DNA of 64,000 bases from Klebsiella sp. WP3-W18-ESBL-02 (GTDB taxonomy: Bacteria > Pseudomonadota > Gammaproteobacteria > Enterobacterales > Enterobacteriaceae): assembly GCF_014168815.1 (NCBI RefSeq), contig NZ_AP021972.1, positions 1,736,001 to 1,800,000 on the forward strand. The letters run 5' to 3'. Positions 1 through 8,787 of this stretch are shown piece after piece. Both the position numbers and the translations under genes were made by a program. Below the pieces are notes generated by a model. It had not been told where the DNA came from. It saw only the letters and a list, made by a program, of their open reading frames with translations, and ran no database searches. How positions within the stretch are numbered: position 1 is the stretch's first letter; each line of letters starts with the position of its first letter.

Positions 1-1323
1 GATTAGCGCCCGCGCGATGGCGATGCGCTGCCGTTGCCCGCCGGAAAAAGCCGCCGGGTAGCGCTGGCGGGTGTCGGGATCTAACCCCACTTCCTGCATG
101 ACGTGGATAACCTGCTGTTCGCGTTCGGCCGACGACAGCGACGGCTGGTGCACCCGCAGACCTTCCTCAATAATCTGTAGCGCGGTCAGCCGCGGGTTGA
201 GCGACGAATTGGGGTCCTGAAATACCACCTGAATACGATGGCGTAGCGGTAGCATCTGCTGGCGATTGCGCCCCTGAAGGGCTTCACCGGCGAAGCGAAT
301 CTCACCCTGAGAAGCAATCAGCCGCAGCAGCGCCAGCCCGGTCGTACTTTTACCTGAACCCGATTCCCCTACCAGACCCAGCGTTTCACCGGCTCGCAGA
401 GTAAAGCTCAGGTTTTTCACCACCTGATTCTGGTCAACGATCCGCCGTAGAATGCCTTTACGCACAGGAAATGCCACGCTGAGCTGATTCACTTCGAGTA
501 GCGGCACGGCGTCCGGGGGAAGGGCGCAGGGCTCGCCGGTGGGCTCGCTGTCGAGCAGCCTGCGGGTGTACGGATGCTGGGGGGCTGCGAACAGCGCCGT
601 TGATGCGTTTTGTTCAACGCAGCGTCCGTGCTGCATCACCGCCACCCGGTCGGCCAATTTGCGCACGATGCTCAGGTTATGCGTAATGAACAATAGCCCC
701 ATATTGAGCTCCGCGCGCAGCTCGCGCAGCAGCTGAAGAATTTGCGCCTGTACCGAAACGTCCAGCGCGGTGGTGGGCTCATCGGCAATCAGCAGCTCCG
801 GGCGGGTGAGAAGGGCCATGGCAATCATTACCCGCTGACGTTCGCCGCCGGAAAGCTGGTGCGGGTAGTCCGCCAGCCGTTTTAAAGCATGACGGATGCC
901 AACGCGCTCCAGGCAGTCGAGAATTTCGCCGCGCGCTGCCTCTTTACGCATCCCTCGGTGCAGCGACAGCACCTCGCCGAGCTGTTTTTCCAGCGTGTGC
1001 AGCGGATTTAACGACACCATCGGTTCCTGGAAGATCATGGCGATGCGGTTTCCGCGCACCCCGCGCAGGGTTTGCGGGCTGGCATGGAGCAGCGACTCGC
1101 CGGCAAAGCGGATATCACCGGTCGGATAGCTGACCGGTGGCTCCGGTAGCAGGCGCAGAATGGACAGCGCCGAGACGCTTTTCCCTGAACCCGATTCACC
1201 GACCAGCGCCAGCGTTTCACCGGCGTTCAGCGACAGCGAGAGCTGCTCGACGACGGTGGTGGTCACACCCTGCTGGCGAAAGGCGATAGAAAGGTTGTCG
1301 ATTTCCAGAAGTGGCTGCTGCAT
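1..1323 (-). CDS. yejF: YejF, ATP-binding subunit of peptide/microcin C ABC importer (3' part outside window)
   Basis: This is the double-ATPase subunit that powers the YejABEF importer at the inner face of the cytoplasmic membrane. The system takes up oligopeptides and, in E. coli, microcin C. Reading starts at an ATG (1323-1321) and runs to the window edge, giving 441 codons; the E. coli protein is about 529 aa, so the C-terminal part is missing here. The first nucleotide-binding domain shows Walker A GESGSGKS near residue 40, and a second P-loop, again GESGSGKS, is encoded at about 340-370. Two tandem NBDs are usual for fused OppD/OppF-type subunits. The start lies one base after the yejE stop codon, so it ends the yejABEF operon. 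Confidence 0.95.
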   Translation of the reverse strand, partial: MQQPLLEIDNLSIAFRQQGVTTTVVEQLSLSLNAGETLALVGESGSGKSVSALSILRLLPEPPVSYPTGDIRFAGESLLHASPQTLRGVRGNRIAMIFQEPMVSLNPLHTLEKQLGEVLSLHRGMRKEAARGEILDCLERVGIRHALKRLADYPHQLSGGERQRVMIAMALLTRPELLIADEPTTALDVSVQAQILQLLRELRAELNMGLLFITHNLSIVRKLADRVAVMQHGRCVEQNASTALFAAPQHPYTRRLLDSEPTGEPCALPPDAVPLLEVNQLSVAFPVRKGILRRIVDQNQVVKNLSFTLRAGETLGLVGESGSGKSTTGLALLRLIASQGEIRFAGEALQGRNRQQMLPLRHRIQVVFQDPNSSLNPRLTALQIIEEGLRVHQPSLSSAEREQQVIHVMQEVGLDPDTRQRYPAAFSGGQRQRIAIARALI

Positions 1324-1324
1324 C

Positions 1325-2347
1325 TTATACCGCCTTAGAAGGATCGAAGGCATCGCGCACCGCTTCACCGATAAAAATCAGCAGCGACAGCAGGACGGCG
1401 ACGCAAAGAAAACCGGCGATCCCAAGCCAGGGGGCCTGTAGATTATTTTTGCCCTGTAACAGCAGTTCACCCAATGAAGGCGAGCCGAGCGGCAGCCCAA
1501 AGCCGAGAAAATCCAGCGAGGTGAGGGTGGTAATGGAGCTACAGAGAATAAACGGAATAAAGGTCAGGGTGGCGACCATCGCATTGGGCAGCATATGGCG
1601 CAGGATAATACTGCGGTCGCCCACGCCCAGCGCCTGGGCCGCGCGGATATAGTCGAAGTTACGGGTACGCAAAAACTCCGCCCGCACTACCCCAACCAGC
1701 GACATCCAGCCGAACAGCACGGTGATGGCCAACAGCCACCAGAAGTTGGGCTGTACGACGCTTGATAGCAGGATTATCAGAAACAGCGTCGGCATTCCCG
1801 ACCATACCTCAATAAAACGCTGGCCCCAGAGGTCGACGCGCCCGCCATAGTAGCCCTGAATCGCGCCGACGAGCACGCCCATGACGCTGGAGCAGACGGT
1901 CAGAATCAGACCAAACAGCAGCGAGATACGGGTTCCGTACAGAATGCGCGCCAGCACGTCGCGACCATTGGCGTCGGTGCCCAGCCAGTTCTGCCGCGAC
2001 GGCGGCGACGGGAAGGGGGTCGTGGTGGCGTAGTTAATGCTGCTGGCGCCAAAACGCACCGGGGCCCACAGCACCCAGCCGTTTTGCGCCAGACGCTGCT
2101 GGAGCCACGGATCCTGGTAGTCGGCGGCAGTGGCAAACGCGCCGCCGAAGGTTTTTTCACTGTAGGTTTTCAATACCGGTGTATACAGGCTGCCCTGATA
2201 GCTCACCAGCAGCGGCCGATCGTTGGCGATCAGCTCTGCACACAGGCTGCAGATAAAGAGTGCCAGAAAAATCCACAGCGACCAGTAGCCACGGCGGTTG
2301 TGGCAAAAGCGCGCCCAGCGTGCCTGATTAACGGAGCTTAGGGTCAT
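1325..2347 (-). CDS. yejE: YejE, ABC importer inner-membrane permease
   Basis: A 340-aa membrane subunit that pairs with YejB to form the channel of the peptide/microcin C importer. An N-terminal helix lies near residues 25-42. A long periplasmic segment follows, with NWLGTDANGRDV near residue 140, typical of DppC/OppC-type permeases. The C-terminal half holds the remaining helices and the EAA loop (about RAAQALGVGDRSIILRHMLP) that contacts the ATPase. Length matches E. coli YejE. Two bases separate it from the yejB start upstream, and it is followed directly by yejF, so the three are translated from one message. Confidence 0.95.
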   Translation of the reverse strand: MTLSSVNQARWARFCHNRRGYWSLWIFLALFICSLCAELIANDRPLLVSYQGSLYTPVLKTYSEKTFGGAFATAADYQDPWLQQRLAQNGWVLWAPVRFGASSINYATTTPFPSPPSRQNWLGTDANGRDVLARILYGTRISLLFGLILTVCSSVMGVLVGAIQGYYGGRVDLWGQRFIEVWSGMPTLFLIILLSSVVQPNFWWLLAITVLFGWMSLVGVVRAEFLRTRNFDYIRAAQALGVGDRSIILRHMLPNAMVATLTFIPFILCSSITTLTSLDFLGFGLPLGSPSLGELLLQGKNNLQAPWLGIAGFLCVAVLLSLLIFIGEAVRDAFDPSKAV

Positions 2348-2349
2348 GA

Positions 2350-3441
2350 CTAGCGGCCCTCAAAATCAATACGGGGATCGACCAGCGTATAGCTGATGTC
2401 ACTGACGATATTCAGCAGCAGGCCTATCAGAGTAAAGATATACAGCGTGCCGAACATGACCGGATAATCGCGTGAGACGGTCGCCTCATAGCCCAGCAGA
2501 CCCAGGCCGTTCAGCGAGAACATCACCTCAATCAGCAACGAACCGGTGAAGAACATGCTGATAAAGGTCGCGGGGAAGCCAGCGATCACCAGCAGCATGG
2601 CGTTGCGAAAGATGTGCTTCCACAGAATTTGCCGCTCGCTGACGCCTTTCGCCCGTGCCGTGACCACGTACTGCTTGCGGATTTCATCAAGAAAAGCGTT
2701 CTTGGTCAGCATGGTCAGCGCGGCAAAGCCGCCGATGACCGTTGCCAGCACCGGTAGCGTAATGTGCCAAAGATAGTCGGTGATTTTCTGATACCACGGC
2801 AGAGTAGCGAAATTCGCCGACACCAGCCCACGCAGCGGGAAAATATCGTAGTAGCTGCCGCCAGCGAACAACACGATCAGGACGATGGCGAACAGAAACG
2901 CCGGAATGGCGTAGCCGATAATAATCCCGGTACTGCTCCAGATATCGAAGCGGCTACCGTTATACACCGCTTTGCGGATGCCGAGCGGTATCGAGACCAG
3001 GTAGATGATCAAGGTGCTCCAGAGCCCCAGCGTCACCGATACCGGCAGGCTCTCTTTCATCAGTTGCATCACTGAGGCATTGCGGAACAGGCTGTTGCCA
3101 AAATCGAAGCGCAGATAGTCACCGAGCATCTTGAAGTAACGCTCGTGCAGCGGTTTATCAAAGCCGTAGCGCTGGGTGATTTCAGCAATCACTTCAGGGT
3201 CGAGGCCGCGGCCGCCACGATACTGGCTTTCGGCAATATTGCTGACCCCCGCGCGCGACTGGCCGCCGCCCATACCGCCTCCGCCGCCGGGCAGGCTGCC
3301 CTGCTGACCAAACTCTACTGCGGCAATGGCCTGATCGACCGGGCCGCCGGGGGCGATTTGCACAATAAAGAAGTTCAGCGTGATGATGGCCCACAGGGTT
3401 GGGATAATCAGCAGCAGTCGACGTACCAAATAGGCGGCCAT
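2350..3441 (-). CDS. yejB: YejB, ABC importer inner-membrane permease
   Basis: A 363-aa permease of the DppB/OppB type, partner of YejE. The N-terminus has a helix at about residues 8-28 ending in FIVQIAPGGPVDQA, the signature of this permease class. A glycine-rich periplasmic stretch (around residues 48-62) is specific to YejB proteins. The EAA loop RARGVS-like segment (TARAKGVSERQILWKHIF) lies near residue 245. The gene sits nine bases downstream of yejA and two bases upstream of yejE. Role in peptide and microcin C uptake is known from E. coli; here it rests on family and operon. Confidence 0.95.
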   Translation of the reverse strand: MAAYLVRRLLLIIPTLWAIITLNFFIVQIAPGGPVDQAIAAVEFGQQGSLPGGGGGMGGGQSRAGVSNIAESQYRGGRGLDPEVIAEITQRYGFDKPLHERYFKMLGDYLRFDFGNSLFRNASVMQLMKESLPVSVTLGLWSTLIIYLVSIPLGIRKAVYNGSRFDIWSSTGIIIGYAIPAFLFAIVLIVLFAGGSYYDIFPLRGLVSANFATLPWYQKITDYLWHITLPVLATVIGGFAALTMLTKNAFLDEIRKQYVVTARAKGVSERQILWKHIFRNAMLLVIAGFPATFISMFFTGSLLIEVMFSLNGLGLLGYEATVSRDYPVMFGTLYIFTLIGLLLNIVSDISYTLVDPRIDFEGR

Positions 3442-3450
3442 GTTCTCTCC

Positions 3451-5277
3451 TTAGCGTCGGGAGGCGGGCAGACGCGCCGCTTTATTGACGTCATACCACC
3501 AGGTGTCGAAGCCGGGGGCATCGATGCCGGCGTTATACAGCGGATGTACGGCCGGGTAGGCGAACTTATCCCAGTAGGCGGTGCGGCTGCCCGACATATA
3601 CCACATCGGCAGCATGTAATAGTTCCAGGTTAACACTCGGTCAAGCGCGCGGCCAAGCGGCACCAGCTTTTGCTTGTTACCCTGCCAGCGGATGATCTGG
3701 TCAATCAGGCTGTCGATCGCCGGGCTGGCGACGCCGGGGGCGTTGTAGGACGAGTTGATATAGGCTGATGACCACGAAATCTGTAAATCCCCACTGGGCC
3801 ACGGCATCGCTCGCCATAGCCGTGGCATCATGTCGTAGTCGCGGCTACGCATGCGGTTAGTGACCTGCGAGATATCGGTCTGGCGGACATCCATCGTAAT
3901 GCCCAGGCGCTGTAAATTATGCTGGAATGGCATCACCCACTGGTCGTTACCGCCGGACGGCAGCAGCAGCTCAAAACGCAGGGGCTGGCCGGTTTTTTCG
4001 TTGACCCGCTGTTGGCCTTTCAGCACCCAGCCCGCCTCGTTCAACAACTGTCCTGCTTGCAGCAGGTTTTGGCGATCGAAACCATCGCCGCGTGAGGTGG
4101 GTGGCTGATAAATAGCGCTGAATACCTCCGGCGGCAGCGCGTCTTTAAGCGGCCCCAGCAGGATTAACTCGTCGGCGGTCGGGTAGCCGCGGGCGGCGTA
4201 TTCGGTGTTCTGAAAATAGCTATTGGGGCGGCTGTAGGCGTTGTAGAACAACGCTTTGTTCATCCACTCAAAATCAAACGCCATGCTTACCGCCTGGCGC
4301 ACTCGCCGGTCGGCGAATACGGGACGCTGGATATTAAACGCCAGCCAGCGGGTATCCTGTGCAGCATCGTTTTTCTGTTCATTCTTGACGATATAGCCGC
4401 TGGCGAAGTTTTTGCCGATATAGCGGGTTGCCCAGTTTTTGGCGCTGCTTTCGGTGCGTACATCGTAGGCACCTGCCTTAAAGGCTTCGAACGCGACGTT
4501 ATCGTCGAGATAATAATCGTAGCGCAGCGAGTCAAAATTCCAGCGCCCGCGGTTTACCGCTAAATCGGCACCCCAATAATCTTTCACGCGGGAGTAAATA
4601 ATATACTGCCCCATTTTCCAACCGCTGATACGGTAGGGGCCGCTGGCCAGCGGCGGCGTGCTCAAGGGATCGCTCAGTTTATGATCTTTCCAGAACGCTT
4701 CCGGTAGGATGGGCAGGGTAAACAGCCCCAGCATGTCCTCTTTGCCGGGTTTTGCCAGCACAATACGCACGGTGAGCGGGGCAATCGCTTTAACGGTGGT
4801 GCCTTTATAGATCAGCCGAAACTGCGGTACGCCTTCCGCCATGAATTTCTGGAAGGTGAACGCGACATCGCGGGCGGTTATCGGGCTGCCGTCATGAAAA
4901 CGTGCGCGCGGGTTAAGCGTCAGCTCCACCCACGAAAAATCATCGGCATAGCGTGCATGCTCGGCAACCAGCGGGTAGTAGCTACCCGGCTCGTCGTCAG
5001 AGGTGGTGTATAGCGCATCGTACAGCGATTCGGTACGGACGGCGGCATTGCCGCGCAGAGCGTAACGGTTAAAGTTATCGAAGGTGCCGATGGCCGCCAG
5101 CGTGACGTTTCCCCCCTTCGGTGCCGCGGGATTGACGTAATCGAAATGATGGAAGTCGATAGGGTATTTCGGCTCGCCGATCACCGCAAACGCGAAGCTT
5201 TCTTTTATCGCCTGCGCCTGCGCCTGCGTCGAGAAAGCGCACAGCAGCAGGGCAAAACAGATACGCGCTACGATCAC
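3451..5277 (-). CDS. yejA: YejA, periplasmic substrate-binding protein of peptide/microcin C importer
   Basis: A periplasmic binding protein of the SBP_bac_5 family that delivers peptides to YejBE. I chose the GTG at 5277-5275 (608 aa). From there the product begins MIVARICFALL and ends its signal peptide near AQAQA, aligning with E. coli YejA (604 aa), and a GGGGTG ribosome site lies eight bases upstream. An in-frame GTG at 5328 would add 17 residues that look unlike a signal peptide. The mature part carries HFDYVNPAAPKGG and LASGPYR, typical of the family. It is the first gene of yejABEF. Confidence 0.93.
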   Translation of the reverse strand: MIVARICFALLLCAFSTQAQAQAIKESFAFAVIGEPKYPIDFHHFDYVNPAAPKGGNVTLAAIGTFDNFNRYALRGNAAVRTESLYDALYTTSDDEPGSYYPLVAEHARYADDFSWVELTLNPRARFHDGSPITARDVAFTFQKFMAEGVPQFRLIYKGTTVKAIAPLTVRIVLAKPGKEDMLGLFTLPILPEAFWKDHKLSDPLSTPPLASGPYRISGWKMGQYIIYSRVKDYWGADLAVNRGRWNFDSLRYDYYLDDNVAFEAFKAGAYDVRTESSAKNWATRYIGKNFASGYIVKNEQKNDAAQDTRWLAFNIQRPVFADRRVRQAVSMAFDFEWMNKALFYNAYSRPNSYFQNTEYAARGYPTADELILLGPLKDALPPEVFSAIYQPPTSRGDGFDRQNLLQAGQLLNEAGWVLKGQQRVNEKTGQPLRFELLLPSGGNDQWVMPFQHNLQRLGITMDVRQTDISQVTNRMRSRDYDMMPRLWRAMPWPSGDLQISWSSAYINSSYNAPGVASPAIDSLIDQIIRWQGNKQKLVPLGRALDRVLTWNYYMLPMWYMSGSRTAYWDKFAYPAVHPLYNAGIDAPGFDTWWYDVNKAARLPASRR

Positions 5278-5345
5278 AATAGGGGCACCCCGCGATGAAA
5301 CAGCTTGATTGAACACACCTTTTATCACGAAATCTTAATAGACCG

Positions 5346-6911
5346 TCAATCTTGTGTGAAATACTTTGCGGGCTTACGGTATTCCGCCATCAGGTCGTTG
5401 AGCGCCAGCGGGCGGCTTATCAGGTAGCCCTGGAGGTAATCGACGCCGTGGTCCCGCAGCCACGCGGCCTGTTCTTCGGTTTCAACCCCTTCGGCCACGG
5501 TGACAATATTCAGCCTCCGGGTTAGCGTCAGCACGGCATCGAGTACCGGGGACGTAATGGTCTCGCGACCAATTGCGCTCACAAAACCGCGGTCGATTTT
5601 CAGGTAATCGAGGGTAAAGCGCTCAAGGTAGATGAGGGCGCTGTGGCCGGTGCCGAAATCATCAATTGCCACTTCAATGCCTTCACTGCGCAGCCAGGAA
5701 AACAGGCTCATCGCCTTTTCCTGGTGCAGCATGTCGCGTTCGGTAATCTCCAGTACCAGCTGGAAGTAGTTATCCGGCAGGCTGGCCGACAGCTTGCGTA
5801 TATCCTGCTGGAAGCTCTCGGCGTGCAGATGCCCCGGCGCGATGTTGATACCCAGTTTGGCTCCCGGCGGCAGAATGTCTTTTAGCGTCTGCGCATCGGC
5901 GGCAATCAGCTCGAACAGATGCTGTGTCAGGGGCACAATCAGGTTCTGCGCTTCGGCAAAGCTGATAAAAGCATCCGGCGGAATATTGCCCGCCGTTGGG
6001 TGTGACCAGCGCATCAGCGCCTCGACGCCGCCAATCTGCTGATTTTTAGCATTCACGACCGGCTGATAAACCACGTAAAACTGGCGATGCTTAATGGCGG
6101 AAAGAATCTCTTTTCCCGGCCGCGAGCGGATGGTCAGGATATAGAAGCACAGCATGCCGCCAATCAGCCCACAGGCCAGACCTAATAGCAGGGCATACAG
6201 CGAGTTATCGGTGCTGGAGGCGTTGCTGTACAGATACACTTCCAGCGGGACGCCCTTGATTTTCACGTGCCGAACCGGGGTATCGGTAATTTCGCTCAAC
6301 GCGATAGGTTTGCTGCTAAACGTGGAAATGGCCGTCTTACCGTTCACCACCAGTGCCACGCCGTTGTAGGGCGTTTGTTTCGATGAGTAGAGCACCCACG
6401 GCATTAAGTTGGCGTTAATTGAGGCGAAAACACCGCGATTTTCCAGCAGCGGGCTTTTGACCCACAGCACAAAGGCCGGAGTGGTCGGCATCATCGGCGT
6501 GCCGGAGAGGATCCCCATCACGTGGTTTTTGCTCAGGTCGAGATCCGGAACCAGATCCTTAAGCGGCATCGACATCGGACCGGTCGCAGAGGAACAGTAG
6601 GCGACGTGGTTTTTTACCAGCAGAAAGGCGCGCACGTTCATACTAAAGGCGGCCCGGGCGGTCAGTTCTGAAGAGACCTCTTCACAGGCGTTCACCGTGA
6701 GCGGCTGGAGTGAATCGATGGTGACGAGGATTTGGCTGAAATAGCTGTTCAGGTAGTTTTGCAGGCTTGAGATGGTAGTATCAAACTGCTCGGAACGGCG
6801 ATGATGAAAAATAGAAAACTGCGCCACCCCGGCAACCAGGGCAATCAGTAGCCCAGCAATAATGCTGGTGAATACAATTCGGCGGTTAATTGATGAGTAA
6901 CGGGTAAACAT
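5346..6911 (-). CDS. pdeN: PdeN (Rtn), CSS-motif cyclic-di-GMP phosphodiesterase
   Basis: A 521-aa inner-membrane enzyme that hydrolyses cyclic di-GMP to pGpG. A first transmembrane helix lies at about residues 12-30. A periplasmic CSS-motif sensor follows; the Cys-Ser-Ser is visible as HVAYCSSATG near residue 105, with another cysteine in NACEEV. A second helix lies near 240-260. The cytoplasmic EAL domain starts near residue 270, with VEALMRW (metal-binding Glu), NIAP, LEITERD and AIDDFGTGHS all present, so it should be catalytic. In this family a disulfide in the CSS domain controls activity. It stands alone, 69 bases from yejA. Confidence 0.93.
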   Translation of the reverse strand: MFTRYSSINRRIVFTSIIAGLLIALVAGVAQFSIFHHRRSEQFDTTISSLQNYLNSYFSQILVTIDSLQPLTVNACEEVSSELTARAAFSMNVRAFLLVKNHVAYCSSATGPMSMPLKDLVPDLDLSKNHVMGILSGTPMMPTTPAFVLWVKSPLLENRGVFASINANLMPWVLYSSKQTPYNGVALVVNGKTAISTFSSKPIALSEITDTPVRHVKIKGVPLEVYLYSNASSTDNSLYALLLGLACGLIGGMLCFYILTIRSRPGKEILSAIKHRQFYVVYQPVVNAKNQQIGGVEALMRWSHPTAGNIPPDAFISFAEAQNLIVPLTQHLFELIAADAQTLKDILPPGAKLGINIAPGHLHAESFQQDIRKLSASLPDNYFQLVLEITERDMLHQEKAMSLFSWLRSEGIEVAIDDFGTGHSALIYLERFTLDYLKIDRGFVSAIGRETITSPVLDAVLTLTRRLNIVTVAEGVETEEQAAWLRDHGVDYLQGYLISRPLALNDLMAEYRKPAKYFTQD

Positions 6912-6961
6912 GCAACTTCTCTATGCTACGGAACTCTAAAGAAAAGAATACTGATGAAGCA

Positions 6962-6995
6962 TAAAAAAAGCACTGCCAGAGCAGTGCTTTTTTTA
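6962..6995 (-). terminator. Intrinsic terminator after mepS (bidirectional form)
   Basis: A perfect ten-pair stem, AAAGCACTGC (6967-6976) with GCAGTGCTTT (6981-6990) and a CAGA loop, lies 45 bases past the mepS stop codon. Read on the minus strand the stem is followed by a run of T. The same structure has a T run on the plus strand too, so it could stop transcription both ways. Confidence 0.85.
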
Positions 6996-7034
6996 TGCTT
7001 ACCGCCAGCCAAGGGAAACCGGCGGTAAGGGCCA

Positions 7035-7607
7035 TTACGAACGGCTCAACACGCGGCGAGCTTCGTTGTAACGCTTGTTCCAGTATGGCTCATTCATGCT
7101 GGAAATGGTCACACCGCTGCTGGTGGATGCATGAACGAACTGGTTGTTACCAATATAAATACCAACGTGACGGCCGGTTGAGCCTGCGCGGAACAGTACT
7201 AAGTCACCGGTACGAAGCTGACTGCGCGAAACGGATTTGCCCGTTTCCTGCTGCTCCCAGGTGGAGCGCGGCAGCTCTAAACCAAACTGTTCGCGGAAGG
7301 TGCGCTGGACGAAGCTGGAGCAGTCGATGCCGCGTTTGGTGTCGCCACCCAGACGGTAACGGACGCCTTTCCAGCCTGCGTATTGCTCCATCAGACGTGA
7401 TTTCACGTCGAGGTTACGCACCATACTTTCAAATTCATCCTGAGAGGCTTGCAGTGAAGAGGTATCACCGCTACCCACACCAAGCGTCTCAGAATGCATA
7501 TTCTTTGCGGTATTACCGGTTGAACTACAGGCAGAAAGCAGAACCGCAACTGCTACTGCTGGAATCGCTCGCAAGATATATCTCAAAATCGGCTGAGATT
7601 TGACCAT
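7035..7607 (-). CDS. mepS: MepS (Spr), lipoprotein murein DD-endopeptidase
   Basis: A 190-aa outer-membrane lipoprotein that cuts meso-DAP-D-Ala cross-links so that new glycan strands can be inserted. The signal peptide ends in a lipobox LLSAC with the lipidated cysteine at residue 27. The NlpC/P60 domain fills the C-terminal half. The catalytic cysteine is Cys96 (IDCSSF), followed by histidines in RHVGIY and FVHAST. Length agrees with E. coli Spr (188 aa). In E. coli its level is set by NlpI/Prc proteolysis. It is monocistronic, with a strong terminator downstream and a long upstream gap. Confidence 0.97.
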   Translation of the reverse strand: MVKSQPILRYILRAIPAVAVAVLLSACSSTGNTAKNMHSETLGVGSGDTSSLQASQDEFESMVRNLDVKSRLMEQYAGWKGVRYRLGGDTKRGIDCSSFVQRTFREQFGLELPRSTWEQQETGKSVSRSQLRTGDLVLFRAGSTGRHVGIYIGNNQFVHASTSSGVTISSMNEPYWNKRYNEARRVLSRS

Positions 7608-7975
7608 TTTCGTTGTTTTCCCTTGAAGTCCTTAACGACCGTAGCCGTTATAAAAAATGCCAAACGCGTCTGAGACTAAATACACGCAATCAATGAGACA
7701 ATTCTTTGAATTCAGTTTTGTGGCGCAGCGCACAAACTTTAATTTAAGAACGCAATAATTGCCCTTCGAAGCGACAAACGCGAATGAGATTACCTTAACG
7801 AAAGCGGCATTGCGAGCGCTTTTGCCCTATTTTTTATAAGAAATAGTGATACACAAAGTTAAAATTTGTGAATGGGTAAAAAAACGCCTGCAGTGGACAG
7901 AAAATGGGCAACTCATTCATTATTCTGGTGAATATTGTGACCGGAAGATTACATTGATAAAAAATATATAAGAAA
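7608..7975. other. Gene-free gap upstream of mepS
   Basis: About 370 bases, richer in A+T than its surroundings, between the mepS start and the lpxT terminator. It must hold the mepS promoter and leader. A 61-codon minus-strand reading frame here (7834-8019) has no recognisable features and no clear ribosome site, so I do not call it. I could not assign a promoter with confidence. Confidence 0.5.
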
Positions 7976-8001
7976 TGAAAAAGAGGGCCGTGGCCCTCTC
8001 T
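7976..8001 (-). terminator. Intrinsic terminator after lpxT
   Basis: A seven-pair stem AGAGGGC/GCCCTCT (7982-7988 and 7993-7999) with a CGTG loop, followed on the minus strand by TTTTTC. It begins about 28 bases past the lpxT stop codon. Confidence 0.75.
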
Positions 8002-8026
8002 TTGCTGTGTCAGACACAATGGTTAT

Positions 8027-8743
8027 TTAGTGACCTAATTTCAGTTTGGCGAAATTGGGTAAATTTCGCTCAAATAGCGAAATGAGGGTATCGCTTAATG
8101 GCGTCATTAACACCCACGGTACGCCAATCAGTACGGCGGTGAGCGAGCCGACGGCGATATCGGTAAACCAGTGGGCGCCGATCATTACGCGCGGGAAAGC
8201 GAAAACCACAAAAATAACCAGTGAAATAGCGAACGCTTTACGACCAAAATAGCGCCACATGAAGGTGGCAAATATCAGCAGCATCATTCCGTGGTCGCCG
8301 GGGAAACTGTCGCGTGAACCGTCTTTGGTGGAGAAGGCAATAAAATCGCTGACGCGGTGTACGCCGGGGACGGAAACCGATGGGCTGCTACGGGTGACCG
8401 GCATCAGATGCTGGGCCAGCTGATTAATGATTACCGCCGCCAGCAGCATGACCAGGCCAATAATGACGATACGTCGACGGCCTTCGCCGTTTTCTTTAAC
8501 CCAGAAGCTCAGCATCAGGCAGCCCATTGCCAGCAGCGAACAGCCGTCGAACGCGCGGTTGTTAATAATGGCTAAAAACCACGCATAGCCGAGGTTATCC
8601 GGCGTTAACCCTTGATTAAATAATTGAAAAATAGCCAGGTCCGCGGTCGACCACAACCCGTGATTGGCAGGCAGATACCAGGACATAAATAACGCCACGC
8701 CGGCGGCGTTCAGTAACAAAATCAAGGGAAAACGTGTTCGCAT
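8027..8743 (-). CDS. lpxT: LpxT, Kdo2-lipid A phosphotransferase
   Basis: A 238-aa inner-membrane PAP2-superfamily enzyme. It moves a phosphate from undecaprenyl diphosphate to the 1-position of lipid A on the periplasmic side. I use the ATG at 8743, which has GGTGA eight bases upstream and makes an N-terminus (MRTRFPLILLLNAAG) matching E. coli LpxT (237 aa). The longer frame to 8839 would run into yeiR. The phosphatase motifs are visible: KENGEGRRR region, SRDSFPGDHGMM (motif 2) and RVMIGAHWFTD (motif 3). Several hydrophobic helices surround them. Confidence 0.93.
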   Translation of the reverse strand: MRTRFPLILLLNAAGVALFMSWYLPANHGLWSTADLAIFQLFNQGLTPDNLGYAWFLAIINNRAFDGCSLLAMGCLMLSFWVKENGEGRRRIVIIGLVMLLAAVIINQLAQHLMPVTRSSPSVSVPGVHRVSDFIAFSTKDGSRDSFPGDHGMMLLIFATFMWRYFGRKAFAISLVIFVVFAFPRVMIGAHWFTDIAVGSLTAVLIGVPWVLMTPLSDTLISLFERNLPNFAKLKLGH

Positions 8744-8787
8744 TATCAAATTCACCGCAGTTAATCTCGCAGGAAACCTTAGCGGCA

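Noticed and set aside
7834..8019. 61-codon frame in the mepS-lpxT gap
   Set aside because: It runs through the lpxT terminator, lacks a ribosome site and has an aromatic-rich composition expected from A+T-rich DNA.
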